This document shows, piece by piece, positions 25,301 through 43,030 of a stretch of DNA of 49,988 nt; within the stretch, counting starts at the first letter, position 1, and every line of letters begins with the position of its first letter. A program made the translations under genes and the position numbers. The notes under the pieces were generated by a model. It ran no database searches. It was not told the DNA's origin and was given only the letters and a program-made list of their open reading frames with translations. This DNA comes from Monosiga brevicollis MX1 (Eukaryota; Opisthokonta; Choanoflagellata; Craspedida; Salpingoecidae), in the NCBI RefSeq assembly GCF_000002865.3, contig NW_001865075.1, positions 191,811 through 241,798 on the forward strand, written 5' to 3'.

Positions 25301-27885
25301 TGGGCTGGAGGTGCGTCGGTACCTCAGCAAATGCACGCCTCTGACATTGTCATTGACGTATTTATTTATTTGTACTCATACGCTTGCCTCTTTGTGGCCC
25401 ATTGCTGCTGTTGCCCCCAGGTTCTGAGCCCCAAGTTCACCGCGCACGGATTAACCGACCCTGCAGCACTTGCAGAGCTGACTGACAGCACCTTGGTGTC
25501 CATGGACGTGGACGATGCCGAGCACAGGAAGCGTCTTCTTGAGGCTGCTGCGAGCTTGGGTAATGGTAAGGGTGAGAAGAAAGGCTTGGCAGCAGCTCTG
25601 AGCCCGCGCTCGGGCCGCAAGAAAGCCTCGCAGGAATCGCTACCCCCTGTTGAGGTCAAGTTCACTGCGCCGGCTTTCAAGGCGTCAGAGCTGCACCTTT
25701 CGCAAGAGCAGCAGCTTCAAGTCCTGAATTTGGTCAAGGAAGGCAAGCTGACCATGGATGAGGCCGTTGCGCGGGTGCTTGAGGTGGAGCGGCAGCATCA
25801 GGCTGGGAGCACGGACCCTGCGGTTGACGAACAGGGGTTCACCGTGGTACCAGAGGCACCGACTATGCGCCCAGAGGAGGCCTTCAAACAGGCCTTTGCC
25901 TCAGACTCGGAAGACGACAAGGACTCTGACGAAGAGGAAGAGAACAAGCCGCGTGCTCCCAAAATTCGGGTCCAGATCAAAGCCCACTCTGCCACGAGCC
26001 TGGATGACCCATTTGCCTCTGCTACCTCAGCAGCTACGAGCAGTGTGACCGCAGACGAATCAGTCACGCGGGAGCGCATAGACACAGCAACTGTAGCTGC
26101 GGCTTTTGATGGAACAGACGCTTTTGGCGTGCCCGCGTCAAGCACCGACGCGGCAAACGCCACCGCCGCATCGTTTGATCCGTTTGCTGCCTCGACGGAC
26201 GACCCGTTTGCCGCCGGTGCTACACAAGCGCCCGCTGCCCCTACCCCTGCCGAGGCGGTCGAAACCAACGCGGCCACCAATGACTCTGTAGATGTTACAG
26301 CCGACCCCGCGCAAGTGGACACCCAAACTGAAGATGTGCCAAAGCCACCCGATGCGAGCACCACGCAAGGCCCTGCCACTGGCTCAAGTCAGCCAAAGTC
26401 AGAGGATGAAAGTCAAACAACTGCTTCCGAAGCAACGCCTGCTTCCGAAGCAACGCCTGCTTCCGAAGCAACGCCTGCAGCTGAAGTCCCCGCCACTGCG
26501 CCCGTCCGCCCTACCCCTGCGCCACGGCGTGCATCCGTTGGACCGGCATCCGCGCCCAAGCAGCCACCGCCCGTGGCCCGCAAACGGTCTTCCACCGAGG
26601 TCAAAAAACCAGCACCGCCACCACCCAAGCCCAAACCCAAACCGCGTCCGGCTTCAGTGAGTTCCGAAACCGGAACTGCCGAAGCCTCTGAGGCCGTGAA
26701 GCCCGTCCCAACAAAGCCGGCTCTGGCAGAAACATCTGCAGCAGAGGCAGCTCCAGCGGAGGCAGCTCCAGCAGAGGTGACATCGGCAGAGCCCGCTGCG
26801 ATGACTGCTACGGAACCTGTAGCAGAGTTGCCCGCCACGGACGCCGCTGACGCCACCGAGGCCGGCGCGGCAAAGTCCGCCCCGCCAGCTACAGCACCGC
26901 GCAAATCAGCCAAGGCGCGCATGCAACTCAACCTAGCTGGTGTGACTCATGACGACTCGCCAACAGAGACCGCCAAGGCGGGGCCGTCTGCTCAACAAGC
27001 AGCAGAGCCCGAGCGAAGCCGCATTTACCAAGCCTTGAATGCCAAACCACTTTGGGCAGAATCCGATGAGGACCGCAAGAAGCGCGAAGCGTCGGCCGTG
27101 ATTGTTGGAACTGGGCGCAGTCAACGCTCAGCAGCTGCGTAAGTATCCAGTCTGATTGATTGGGAAGCTGCAGACTGAGCATTCTTGTTTTGGCTGGTTG
27201 TCTTGCTGGCTGGCCGTTGTCTTCTCGACATCTCACAATGCAGCTCGTCTACGCTCTGCTGCTTAGGTTTCTTGCTCAAGAGGACAACAGTATGGAGGAC
27301 CTAGAAGCGGCAGATGCTCGCATCGAGACTCTACGAAAGCAGGTATGTTACTGACGACCTTACTTCCTGTGGATGCCTCATTGAGAGTGACCGGTGCGTG
27401 GTGCGTAGGCATTGGGCAAGATGGAAGACTTTGATTCAGCCATGGTTGAGATGCAAACCGGTGGTAAAAAGGCTGCTCCACCACCCGTTGCGCCCAAGAA
27501 GAAATCGGCGGCCCCAAGCACGGGGTCGGCTGATTTCAATCCATTTGGCGCGCCGGCGACGAATGCTGCGTCATCCCAAGCAGAGGCTGAGGCCACCAGC
27601 GAGGACGAGCGTGAAAGCGACTCGGACTTTGATGCCGACTTCATGGCCCAGCTCAATCGTCGTCGCGCTGAGCGCGAGGCGGAGGAGCAGCGCCGGGCTG
27701 AGGAACTGCGCAAGCAATTTGAGGCCAAGAAGGCGGCCGAAGATACGGAGCGCGCCGAGCTGCTGGCTGCATTGGCCAAAGAAAAAGCCGAGGAAGAAGA
27801 AAAGGAACGACGTCGTCGCTCACAACTTTTCCACGAAACCATGGCTCGTGCTCAAGACATGTCTTTCCAGTTTTCCTTTTCTTAG
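22321..27885 (+). CDS. Uncharacterised SAM-domain protein with three GKLTxDEA repeats and DPF/NPF motifs
   Basis: Nine exons: 22321-22400, 22571-22638, 22751-23941, 24074-24186, 24351-24611, 24780-25310, 25421-27138, 27267-27342, 27409-27885; all phases close to about 1504 residues. No named orthologue recognised. A disordered acidic, Ala/Ser-rich N-terminal half is followed by three copies of a helix-turn-helix motif: MVRDGTLTIDQAIRKVL (about 490-520), QVKAGKLTVDEAISIIL (about 565-592) and LVKEGKLTMDEAVARVL (about 847-876). A SAM domain lies at about 737-797 (VEAWLADLGLE ... LTDPAALAELTDSTL ... HRKRLLEA), split by the 25311-25420 intron. DPF motifs (in FDPFAAP, DDPFAS, FDPFAAS, DDPFAAG) and an NPF (FNPFGAP) could bind AP-2 ears and EH domains. 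A proline-rich stretch (26500-26660) could bind SH3 domains. The C-terminus is a charged coiled coil. It is probably a cytoplasmic scaffold, perhaps in endocytosis; this is inference. Confidence 0.85.
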
Positions 27886-28328
27886 ACCCCTTTGGCCCAC
27901 TCTTTCTCGGCGCAGGCGCTGGTGACTTGACTTTGGCTTTGTGTTCCTCCTGTCTTGTTCGCGTTGACTCTGTTTTTGTTGGGGTAGAGATGAAGGTACA
28001 GGTATTGTGGCTCCACCGTCCAGCGATGATGTAACCCATCATCCTTTTGGCAAAATGGATGTACTTGGAGAGGTGCACACTTTTGTTTTGGAGAACCAAT
28101 GCAATCCCAAAGTATCACGGCCTCAAGCCTTTTTCTTGCTCTTTCATGTCCAAAAACTTGTATGGGCTTTTGGCGTCGATGAATACAGGATGGCGGCGCT
28201 TTGAGATTGGAGGTTGGTGTCTGAATCAGAAAATTGAGCGCCTGAACGTCCTTTTTCATTTGGCATCAGCTCGACGGCCCCCCAAAAAAGGCGGGGTCAA
28301 GCAGGGTCTTCTCAGAACAAAGACCTTT
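27886..28328. other. Intergenic region between convergent genes
   Basis: 443 bp of 3' flanks of the SAM-protein gene (+) and MMUT (-). No coding signal seen. Confidence 0.6.
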
Positions 28329-31300
28329 TTACTGCTCGCGGGGAATGTCGTGAAGCACCTTGAGTGCCGCGACGGGAATGCGCGTACCTGCAGAACACAG
28401 ACCATCTTAGTTTGTGCGCAAAGAACGCCTACAATCCCGCGCTTTCATTCAAAGAATAACACTACCTAGCTCCCCGCCTTGCGCTCACGTACCAGGACCG
28501 AAGACGTGCTTGACGCCCTTGCTTGCCAGAAATTCATAGTCTTGAGGGGGAATGACACCGCCACAAATGACAACAATATCCTCACGGCCCATGGCAGCTG
28601 ACGACAGGAAAACGAATACCAAGACAGACAGGGTGAGTGCACCGAGTTTGGACGATGCAGGCGAGAGTTGGTTGTTCAAAGAGCATTGGGCAGCAAAGCA
28701 GCAAAGATTGGGAGCAAAGCTATACCGAGCTCATCAATGAGGGCAGGAACAAGAGTCTTGTGACCGGCAGCCTGTGAGCTCACACCGACGACGTGCACAT
28801 CGGCATCTACAGCCTGCTGCGCCACCTCACGTGGTGTCTACGAGGAAAGCGTTCACAAAAAGATCAGAATAGAAGAAAAGAAATCCAGAAGAAACCAAGT
28901 AGGAAATGGAGAAGCCATACTACCCCGTACTTGGAAAAGCGGTGCCACATCGACATCAAAGCCAAGGTCGGCAAACCCAGTGGCAATGACCTTTTGTCCG
29001 CGGTCGTGGCCATCTTGGCCCATCTAAAAAAATTAAGTTCAAACAAAATACAAGAAATAAAATAGTGCATAGAGCTCATTGTGAGATGGAATCACCAAAG
29101 CTAAATTGAGAGCAACGGGTGGCAGTGTCAGGATGGAACGCGACCTTGGCCACGAGGATGCGAGGGCGACGGCCCTCGTCTTCTGCAAACTTGCTGACTT
29201 CGTCCATCACGTTCTTCAGCTCATCCGTCTCACCAAACTCAGCGGCATATGCCCCAGAGACGGTCTGAGTGGACGGCTGATGACGGCCCCAGACCTGAGC
29301 AGCAACAGTGCCGCATTGTAAAACGTGGGGTGAGTGTTCCCGGGCCACCAGCACTCGCGGGGGAGCAAGCACGTGTGTACCTTTTCCAAGGCGGAAGAAA
29401 TCTCGCCAACAGTCGCACGGGCGCGAGCTGCATCAATTGCCAAAGCCAGCAGGTTTTCTCCATTGGTGGCGCCGGCCTCAAGGGCAGCAAGCGCTGCGTC
29501 GGTTTTGCTTTGATCACGCGTAGCACGCAGGGTCTTGATCTTGTCCACCTAAGAAATGGGACAGGGCAATCTCTTCGGTGGGTGGCGGGTGTCGGCTGCA
29601 AATGGTGTCAACCCATGGGCGTGACCTGACTGACGAGCTGACCTGTTTGCGCAGCACCTCCGCATTGTCGATGGCGAGAACCTCGACGCTCTCGGCATCC
29701 TGCACCTGATACTTGTTGACACCCACAATCACCTCGTTGTTGGAATCGATGCGTGCTTGCTTGCGAGCGGCGCTCTCCTCGATGCGTAGCTTGGGCATCC
29801 CTGTCACGTGTCGGGTGTGCACTAACATGAGTTGAAAGGACCAGACCTGCACGGATGAACAGGCGGTGGGAGTATGGCACGCACCGCTGGCCACAGCCTT
29901 GGCCATGCCACCGAGGTCCTCGACCTCGCGAATAATCTCCAGTGCTTTGTCGTACATCTCGTTGGTCAGCGACTCCATCATGTAGCTACCAGCCCAAGGA
30001 TCTGCGACCTACAGGGCAAGCCACATGAGATGAGATGAGATGGGCCATCAGGTTGGCGGGATACGCATGAGTGGTGCTTGCAGCGGAGACGTTACAAAAA
30101 AGCGCAAGTGTGCGGGCTTCACCGCTGACGTACCTTGGTGATGTGCGTCTCCTCCTGGAGGATGATTTGAGTGTTGCGGGCAATGCGTGCAGAGGTGACG
30201 GTGGGCAGGCCTGGGCGAGAAAAAATAAATAAAATAAGCTCGGGGCTATCGGGCGGAGCTCGGGCGGCGCAAAGGAGACGAGCCGGGTCTTACCCAGAGC
30301 CTCGTCAAAGGCATTGGTGTGCAGAGACTGTGTGCCGCCAAAGACGGCAGCCATGGCCTCAACGGTGGTACGAATCACGTTGTTGTAGGGATCCTGGATT
30401 GCCACAGGCCAGGACAGAGGTGCGTAAGGGTATGTCCCTGGCATGCTCAGAAGCAGCGCCAACGGATTGGATGAAGCAGAGAACATGAATACCTGCTCTG
30501 TCAGGGACACGCCCGAGGTTTGGCAATGGGTACGAAGAAGAAGGGACTTCTCATTCTTGGGGGCAAACTTTTCCTTCATCAGGTTTGCCCAGAGTCGACG
30601 ACCGGCACGCATTTTGGCGACTTCCTGGGGTTGGCGTCCAGTGTGAGGGCAGAAAACCGAGCGTTCTGATGGAGTGAACGTTGTGCCAGGAGGGCGTACG
30701 ACACCGAAAAACACCACCGGGCGTGGAGGACCAAGTATCTTGGCTTGCATGAGGCGCATGTGTCACGTACGACAAAAAAGTTCATGCCAATGGCCCAGAA
30801 AAAGGAGAGACGAGGGGCAAACTTGTCGATATCGAGGCCAGCGTTAACGCCAGAGCGGCAGTACTCGAGACCATCGGCAATGGTAAAGGCCAGTTCGAGC
30901 TTGGGATCCGCACCGGCTACCAAGAATATGGGAAGAACGATAGCAAAGAACGACGAGTTTGAGCGATGAAGAGACCGGATCATGGCCTAGCTCAGTAGAG
31001 GAAATCATAACGCATGGCGAGGCAGAACAGGAGCATCAAGGCAGAAAGGGAACTTGAGCTCGAACCTTCTTGCATGTGGTACCCAGAGATGGAAATGGAG
31101 TTGTAGCGGGGCATGTGCTCCGCCGTGTAGGCGAAGATGTCGCTGATGATGCGCATTGAGGGTTCCGGGGGGTAGATGAAGGTGTTGCGGACCATGAATT
31201 CCTGTGGGTGCGGGCCAGGCAGGTGTGGACGGCGTGAGGCGTGGAGGTTCATGGTGGACAACAGTATGCAAAAGGCCAAAGGGAAACGGGCGGCCATGGG

Positions 31301-31989
31301 GGATCGGACCTTGAGGATATCGTTCTGGATGGTACCGGCCAAGTCGGCCTGCTTCACGCCTTGCTCCTCGGCAGCGACGACATACATGGCAAGGATGGGG
31401 AGAACGGCGCCGTTCATGGTCATGGAAACGGACATCTTGTCGAGGGGGATGCCATCAAAGAGACGCTTCATGTCCTCCACTGAGTCGATGGCCACACCAG
31501 CCATACCGACATCACCCACAACGCGGTCGTTGTCTGAATCGTAGCTATAGAAGTGCAAGTGATGTGTGTTGACCCGAAAAGGACGAGGCGTGATGTGGGT
31601 GAGGTAAGGTGGCACACTGGATAGGATCGCAGGCAGGGCTCGGGACAACGGGGGCGTACCCGCGATGCGTGGCAAGGTCGAAAGCCACGGAGAGGCCCTG
31701 CTGGCCAGCCTCGAGGTTTTTGCGGTAAAAGGCGTTGGATTCTTCGACGGTGCTGAAACCGGCATACTGACGGATGGTCCAGGGGCGCCGGGTGTACATG
31801 GACGCATAAGGGCCGCGGGTGAAGGGGTACACCCCGGGCATCTCCGTGGGCAAGCCAGCCGTGTCCTCGGCCGAGTACACGGGCTTGATGTTCAGGCCCT
31901 AATGGCGTGCCAAAAACAATGACCAGCATGACAAGGCGAAGGTGACCATGGGTGAGACCAAGGCGCACGCGAGGCACACTGAATAACTT

Positions 31990-32024
<35 letters not shown>

Positions 32025-32339
32025 AGCCAACCTCGGGAGACTTCCATGTCAAAGCCTCATAAGGATCTTGGCCCTTGTTCTCCTTGGTAGCCTTGGCCAG
32101 CCATTCATCGTGGACCTGAGAAGACGCGGCTCGCACCGTCTGCCAGCGCCCAGCAGTAGTAGTGAGATGCACGCCTCGCAGACAAACCCCACCCAACCCC
32201 CGACTGACACCATAGCTGCCACAGATACCCCCCAGCAGGCCCATACCACAAGAGCCGAAGCATTGCTACCAGCACCCAGCCCCGACTGGAGCCTGGCCAC
32301 GGCGGCGGCCCGTCGCGCTGCCATTTGCATCGACTGCAT
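28329..32339 (-). CDS. MMUT: Methylmalonyl-CoA mutase, mitochondrial
   Basis: Seventeen minus-strand exons: 32339-32247, 32115-32032, 31898-31660, 31544-31310, 31201-31066, 30916-30771, 30624-30493, 30393-30294, 30210-30134, 30008-29885, 29800-29643, 29548-29381, 29294-29145, 29023-28931, 28837-28726, 28597-28493, 28387-28329; all phases close to 736 residues (human 750). It isomerises methylmalonyl-CoA to succinyl-CoA using adenosylcobalamin in propionate breakdown. The Arg/Ala-rich N-terminus ([18 protein letters not shown]) looks like a mitochondrial presequence. Catalytic half: [71 protein letters not shown]12 half: MGQDGHDRG with the DxHxxG motif (D618, cobalt-ligand H620, G623), [20 protein letters not shown]. 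The stop at 28329-28331 follows IPREQ. It is a single chain, as in animals. Confidence 0.98.
31994..32022. repeat. Poly-A tract (poly-T on the sense strand of MMUT)
   Basis: 29 consecutive A on the + strand, inside the MMUT intron 31899-32031, near its donor end. Confidence 0.97.
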
Positions 32340-32385
32340 CTCGCCGACTGTACAAAACAAAAAAAATGTTTCAAGTGTGTGTGTG

Positions 32386-32416
<31 letters not shown>

Positions 32417-32803
32417 CTCTCTTAAGCTCTCTCTCTCTCTCTCTTAAGCTCTCTCTCCTCTCTCTCTCTCTCTCTCTCCTCTCTCTCACTCTCTCTTTCC
32501 TCTGTGTGTAGTGTAATCAGTTCAAACAAAGTGTAGCCTTATACACACTTTTCTGTTCAAGCTTCTGGACGTGTGTTCCGATGATGTAATTGTCAGATAA
32601 ACCCCTTCGAAAGTCCAGTCAAGACATTGGCACTACTAATCCCCGTTGATCACATGGTTTATGTAGTTAAATACGAGTTTACATCCTGCCATATAGCTTA
32701 AAGAATAAGACGTTTGTGTAGAAGATGTGGGGGTTATTGCAGTTTTCTTTTAAATTTCAATTCCGGAATCGTCGCGCTCTGTCTGTCGTCGCGCTCCGCC
32801 GTC
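32340..32803. promoter_or_regulatory. Divergent intergenic region MMUT / TEDC1-like, with CT microsatellite
   Basis: 464 bp between two divergent start codons, so a shared or back-to-back promoter is expected. A CT microsatellite with TTAAG interruptions occupies about 32383-32508; the rest is A+T-richer than the genes (32510-32760). No defined promoter element was identified. Confidence 0.6.
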
Positions 32804-34307
32804 ATGCAGCTCAAACAGGCCATGCGGACGGTGGTGCATGCTCTACGACTGTGCCAGCTACCATGTCCAGAGGCCGAGCTTTTGCGTCAGGCGCGCCATG
32901 ATGAACCTTCTGCTGTAAGCTACTTTTTTTTTTCTTTTTCTTTGAGAGTGCGTGGCCTCTCCCTCGCGTGCTGACGCCTTCTGCACCCCCTGGATAGCTG
33001 GCCGCGTTATGGCGTCTCTTACATGCCTTGGTCGTGCTGGTGGAAGCCGAGCGGTTGGGTTTGACCTACCACTGCCCGCTTGGTGCCGTCGACGAGCGGG
33101 GTAAGCCCCATGGCCGGCCCATCTACCCTTTCTAAGCTGCCGCTGAACTGATGGGCCCATTCGCTTCGTGTAGCTCGCGAATTTTGCCGGGCACGCTTGG
33201 CCGTCTTTAAATGCCCGGTCGTCGCCATCTACCTGCGTGGCATCGATTCTTCCCTGTAAGAAATTCTTCCTTTATCACGTCACATTTGCCTGCTACCTGC
33301 TTCTTCCATCGTACTGACCCGCCGCCACACACTGACCTGCTGCTACGCTTCGCCTCTTGTCATCGTCTTGGCCCCGGCTAGTGCCGTCTTGCAGGCCGCC
33401 ATGTGGCTCACCGAGACCGTTGGGTTGCTGGACCCGAATGTGTTTCTGGCCACCGTTCAACGCGAACATGGCCACTTGGCGGACAGCTTCCGCAGTCACG
33501 ACCTGACCACCACCGAGGCCGCGCTTCAATTGGTTCGCCCAACCCATGCACGAGCCGCCGCATTGCATATCGGCCCAATCGCTCACCTTGGCCCCTCGCC
33601 GTGGTCGCCTGGCTAGGCCCTGCAACGCCAAGCTGCTCGGACACGCACCAACCCCGATCGCAGCGTCTGCGATTCTCCCGGTCAGAGCGCTGCCCTGGCC
33701 CCAGAGTACAGACCCTGCGAGCATCAGATTCTGACCAAAGGCTGCTGAAATCATTTGCTCTGATCCCAGCCATGGAAGCCCTGATGCTCGCCCGGCGTAG
33801 CCTGGCCGCGCGGCACCAGCTGCAACAAGCCGTCCATCTGCTCGAAGCCAAAATCGAAGAGCTGCAAACCGTTCAACGGCGCTGTGCTCAAGCCGCGGTA
33901 CGATCTGCCCTGCCAGCAAGCCAAAGCGACGTTATGTGTGGTGACTGGGCCTCAAACCCGATTTTCCAAACACTAGGCACCGTTGCCCACAAGCATCGGC
34001 CTGGCCGGCGCCTGTCTGTTGGCCTCGAAACCTGAGCGGCAAGCCGTGCAGACTGCGCTCGCCCAACTCAATGGTAAGCCTCTGTCCACCCCCACCCCCC
34101 GGTGCGCCCGGGCTACAAGCGAAAAATCTACGTTGAACACCTGGAACCCGTTTTCACCCTTGGGGCATAAATCCGATGTCGAGCTCAAGTACACTGTCGC
34201 TCTCCCCGACCCGCCCTTCCCCAATAGAACGTCTCGAACCAGTGGCCCGAAATTTACCGATTGCACGTGTCTACATGCTCCGGTGGCTGAGCCTCGTTCG
34301 CATTTGA
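32804..34307 (+). CDS. TEDC1: TEDC1-like protein (tubulin epsilon and delta complex)
   Basis: Eight exons: 32804-32914, 32998-33100, 33174-33255, 33382-33532, 33617-33680, 33770-33897, 33977-34073, 34228-34307; phases close to 271 residues. The N-terminus (PEAELLRQARHDEPSA, then LAALWRLLHALV) resembles the TEDC1 pattern P-E-x-F-R-R-A-K-F-D-R-P-E-A followed by A-L-W-x-L-L. The central FKCPVVAIYL and LQAAMWLTE segments, and a late coiled coil (LMLARRSLAARHQLQQAVHL), also fit. In animals TEDC1 works with TEDC2 and the delta and epsilon tubulins to stabilise centriolar triplet microtubules. Similarity is by motif recognition only and the protein is shorter than human TEDC1. It diverges from MMUT. 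Confidence 0.55.
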
Positions 34308-34901
34308 GCCCCAAGACTGAGTTAGGCCGTCCATCTTGCTGAGCAAGCACCCGCCCCATGCTGTCAAACGTTTAAGCGAATTGATCGATCCCCAACTTTA
34401 TCATTTCATCCCAGGACAGCCTTCCCTATCACCCCAGTTTCAAAAGAGATGTTGGCACGCCTCGCCCATGCAATTGTGTCTCTGAGAGAGTGAGCACGCC
34501 TGCACCTTTGCCCGTGCCTATGCCTGCACCTGTACCTGTACCTGTACACCTGGACACCTGGACACCTGGACACCTGGACACCTGGACACCTGGACACCTG
34601 TACACCTATACACTTGTACCTGGACTTGTACACCTGTACACCTGTACACCTGGACACCTGGACACCTGGACACCTGGACCACCTGCACGTCGTACCTGCA
34701 GTACACCGTCCCTGTAGTACCTGTTGCCTGTACCTGTCTCTCTCTCTCTCTCTCACTCTCTTGCTCTCCAAAATCTCTACTATATTCAAAGTGTGATCAA
34801 ATCTATACTTTAGAGATCATTGTACTACCAAATGTACTTGCCAGATCGGACTCGACTCTTGCTCTCATTTTTTCCAAAAGAGAGAGAGAGAGAGATCTCT
34901 C
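34308..34901. other. Intergenic region upstream of the receptor tyrosine kinase
   Basis: 594 bp holding the CACCTGGA minisatellite (34526-34686), a short CT run (34737-34757) and a GA run (34881-34896) just before the RTK start codon. No gene seen. Confidence 0.7.
34526..34686. repeat. Minisatellite of 8-bp CACCTGGA units
   Basis: Two arrays of CACCTGGA separated by a diverged middle (TACACCTATACACTTGTACC-like). About 15 CACCTG hexamers occur in about 160 bp. The 8-bp unit does not preserve frame, so it is not coding. Confidence 0.95.
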
Positions 34902-40931
<6,030 letters not shown>

Positions 40932-41535
40932 GGTTCCTCAACGATTACCAGCGGTTGTCGTGTTCATGGCATTTTTGTGGCAACACAACGCATATGTGGC
41001 ATTCCTGCCTGTCGCTGCTGTCTGCGTAAGAAAAAACCATTGGTTGTTGAATTTGCATCCGGCTTGGGCTCCCTTCTGCTTGCGCGTCCAGTGCAACAAG
41101 GTTTTTGCCTTGTACGCCGGAATTGATGCAGACTCGGCTTGGTCCGTGATGTAACTGAATTCTGATTTCACATGTATTGCGCCTTGGGTGCCGTCAAAGG
41201 CGTGTGAATCACAATGAACAACCAGTCTCCAAAACCACTGGTGGGAACATTGAGCACAGAAGAGGTTTTGCGCATCTGGTTGTCCCCAGCCAAGGGGCGC
41301 AAATATATCAGACAGAGAAAGCACACGATGACTAGCCACTTGCGGCGCTTGCTCAGCAAGTCACGCAAGAGCCCCCCAATGTGATGCATTGCACGAGCGG
41401 ATTACAGATTGATACTTTGTAGCAAATCGATCGCGGGATCCTCTACAGGTACCCGGGCTAGAGAGACCAAGGTTGAGGCCTCTGTCTTACCAGCCGCCTA
41501 AAGGACCATTGTGGGCATGAGTGGGGGCATCATGG
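40932..41535. other. Intergenic region between convergent RTK and MED8 genes
   Basis: 604 bp of 3' flanks. No conserved reading frame or repeat was seen. The MED8 stop could lie further left if another 3' exon exists. Confidence 0.5.
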
Positions 41536-41828
41536 TCAAGAGAATGAAACAAGAGCATAATCCTGCCATGAGGCAGAACCGACCAGGATGTCTTTGCGCC
41601 GGTCCAACTGCAGGAGGGCACGCTGCGTGGCGAGCGAGAGCTCATCCAGTTCGTTCAGAGCGCTTTCAAAGGCATCCTTATCGGGTACGCTGTCATCAGT
41701 CTCCCTGAGCCAAGCCTCAGCCTCGGGTGTCAACCTCGTTCGGAGCAGCTCGGGGGCTGGGGCAAGCAAGCGGTGACACAACAGCAGGTGTAAGCTGCCA
41801 TACCAGACGCATCCCTGATATATTTTGT

Positions 41829-41886
<58 letters not shown>

Positions 41887-42470
41887 CGGATTTTTTATTT
41901 TTTTGAGGCACACGCACGAGGGGGATGCAGCACTCACGCTGAAGGTGGGTAAAGGCGTCAATGCTGCCTTGTGTCATTGAATGCAGGTGTTCGTCGCGTT
42001 CATGGCTCAAAGAGAAGGGAAGAACAACGACATCATGAAGCTGCCTTTGCTGGTTAGTAAGGTCGTTGACCTTGAGATTGACCAACAAGGCTTGCAATTG
42101 CTCTGCGTCAAGCGGAGACCCAAAGGGTGTGGTGAGGGGAAATGAGTCAGAGACATGCCATGCTCCTGCCGCAAAAGGGTCTGCAGGCGGTACAAACTTT
42201 GGATAGAGGAGAAAGAAGTCAGTGCATTCTCCCTAAAGAGATTCAAATTTTGAAAAGTATGAAACAGCACGTGAGCAGTCGGTCAGCTCTGTCAACAATG
42301 ACGGCAAATCGGTCCGAGCAGCATCACTGGCCTCGGGCCCAAACGCACCAGCTAAAGGTCGGATCTTGCTCCAGCTTGAAATGCAGCAGATGCAAGTCCT
42401 GCTTAATTTGATGCAGACGAGGGGTGACCTGCTGCAAAAGCACCGCAACCGTGTGCCCGTCCTTGGACAT
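41536..42470 (-). CDS. MED8: Mediator complex subunit 8
   Basis: Minus-strand exons 42470-42349, 42326-42271, 42102-41938, 41756-41536; phases close to 187 residues if the 22-nt gap 42348-42327 is removed. MED8 is a head-module subunit linking activators to RNA polymerase II. Match to the human pattern: an N-terminal helix ending FKLEQDP (human F-I-C-K-L-E-N-E), LPSLLTEL (P-S-V-L-D), then LTNQQRQLHDVVVLPFSLS followed by ERDEHL (human R-N-Q-V-I-I-P-L-V-L-S then D-R-D-E-D-L), and PELLRTRLTPEAE (D-H-L-R-T-K-P-D-P-E-V-E). The last exon continues as a coiled coil. It is shorter than human MED8 (268), lacking the glutamine/glycine-rich tail. The start at 42470 is the ATG before SKDGHTV. The 22-nt gap may be a sequencing error. 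Confidence 0.8.
41829..41886. repeat. (TTGCTG)n hexanucleotide repeat in MED8 intron
   Basis: About nine copies of a 6-bp unit inside the intron 41757-41937. On the MED8 sense strand it is purine-rich (CAGCAA), unlike the other intronic repeats in the window. Confidence 0.95.
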
Positions 42471-43026
42471 GTTCCCTCGTCCACTCCCACGTCTCAGTCT
42501 GATGCTGCTGCGCACACGCTGCCGTTTTCCAGTCCGTCGTCTCCACAAAAAAAAAAAAAAAAAAACTGAAACTGGAACTCGTCGTGTGAATGTAAACTTG
42601 ATCTCTTCAAAGTAAATTCTCTCTTCTGAGGCATCTGCTACCTAGTGTAATTTATTAAAGTGTAGCTACAAGTACACTTAGACATGCGTTTTGCGTGCAT
42701 GCATGTAACTACGTCGGCTTCGTAAAAGAAAGGGGCGGAGCTTGTCGCCCTGTAGCACTTGCTTAACCTGTGTGCTTTGTTGATTTGACTCTTTGATGGT
42801 CGGGTTTGGGTTCCACCGCGGCAGCAGCGACAAGTGCAGGGCTTCGGGTTCGCAAAAGCATGAACAGTCATCGATGGGCTCATGCAATTGTTTGTTTGGC
42901 TGCCAAATGCACCTGCAGGCATTCGTCATTTGTCCGGACAGGCAACGCTTCCATTGGTGCGCATCACAGCTTGGTTGAAAAAGCACGTCAGACGCGAGCC
43001 TCCGTCGAGGATCTGAGCGTGCCGCC
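42471..43026. promoter_or_regulatory. Divergent intergenic region MED8 / SH2-PDZ gene
   Basis: 556 bp between divergent start codons. It has a poly-A run (42547-42565) close to MED8 and an A+T-rich middle (42600-42700). Frames seen across it show no conservation. Both promoters are expected here. Confidence 0.55.
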
Positions 43027-43030
43027 ATGG
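43021..43030 (+). promoter_or_regulatory. Consensus Kozak translation start
   Basis: GCCGCCATGG is a full match to the vertebrate Kozak consensus and supports 43027 as the start codon of the SH2-PDZ gene. Confidence 0.75.
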
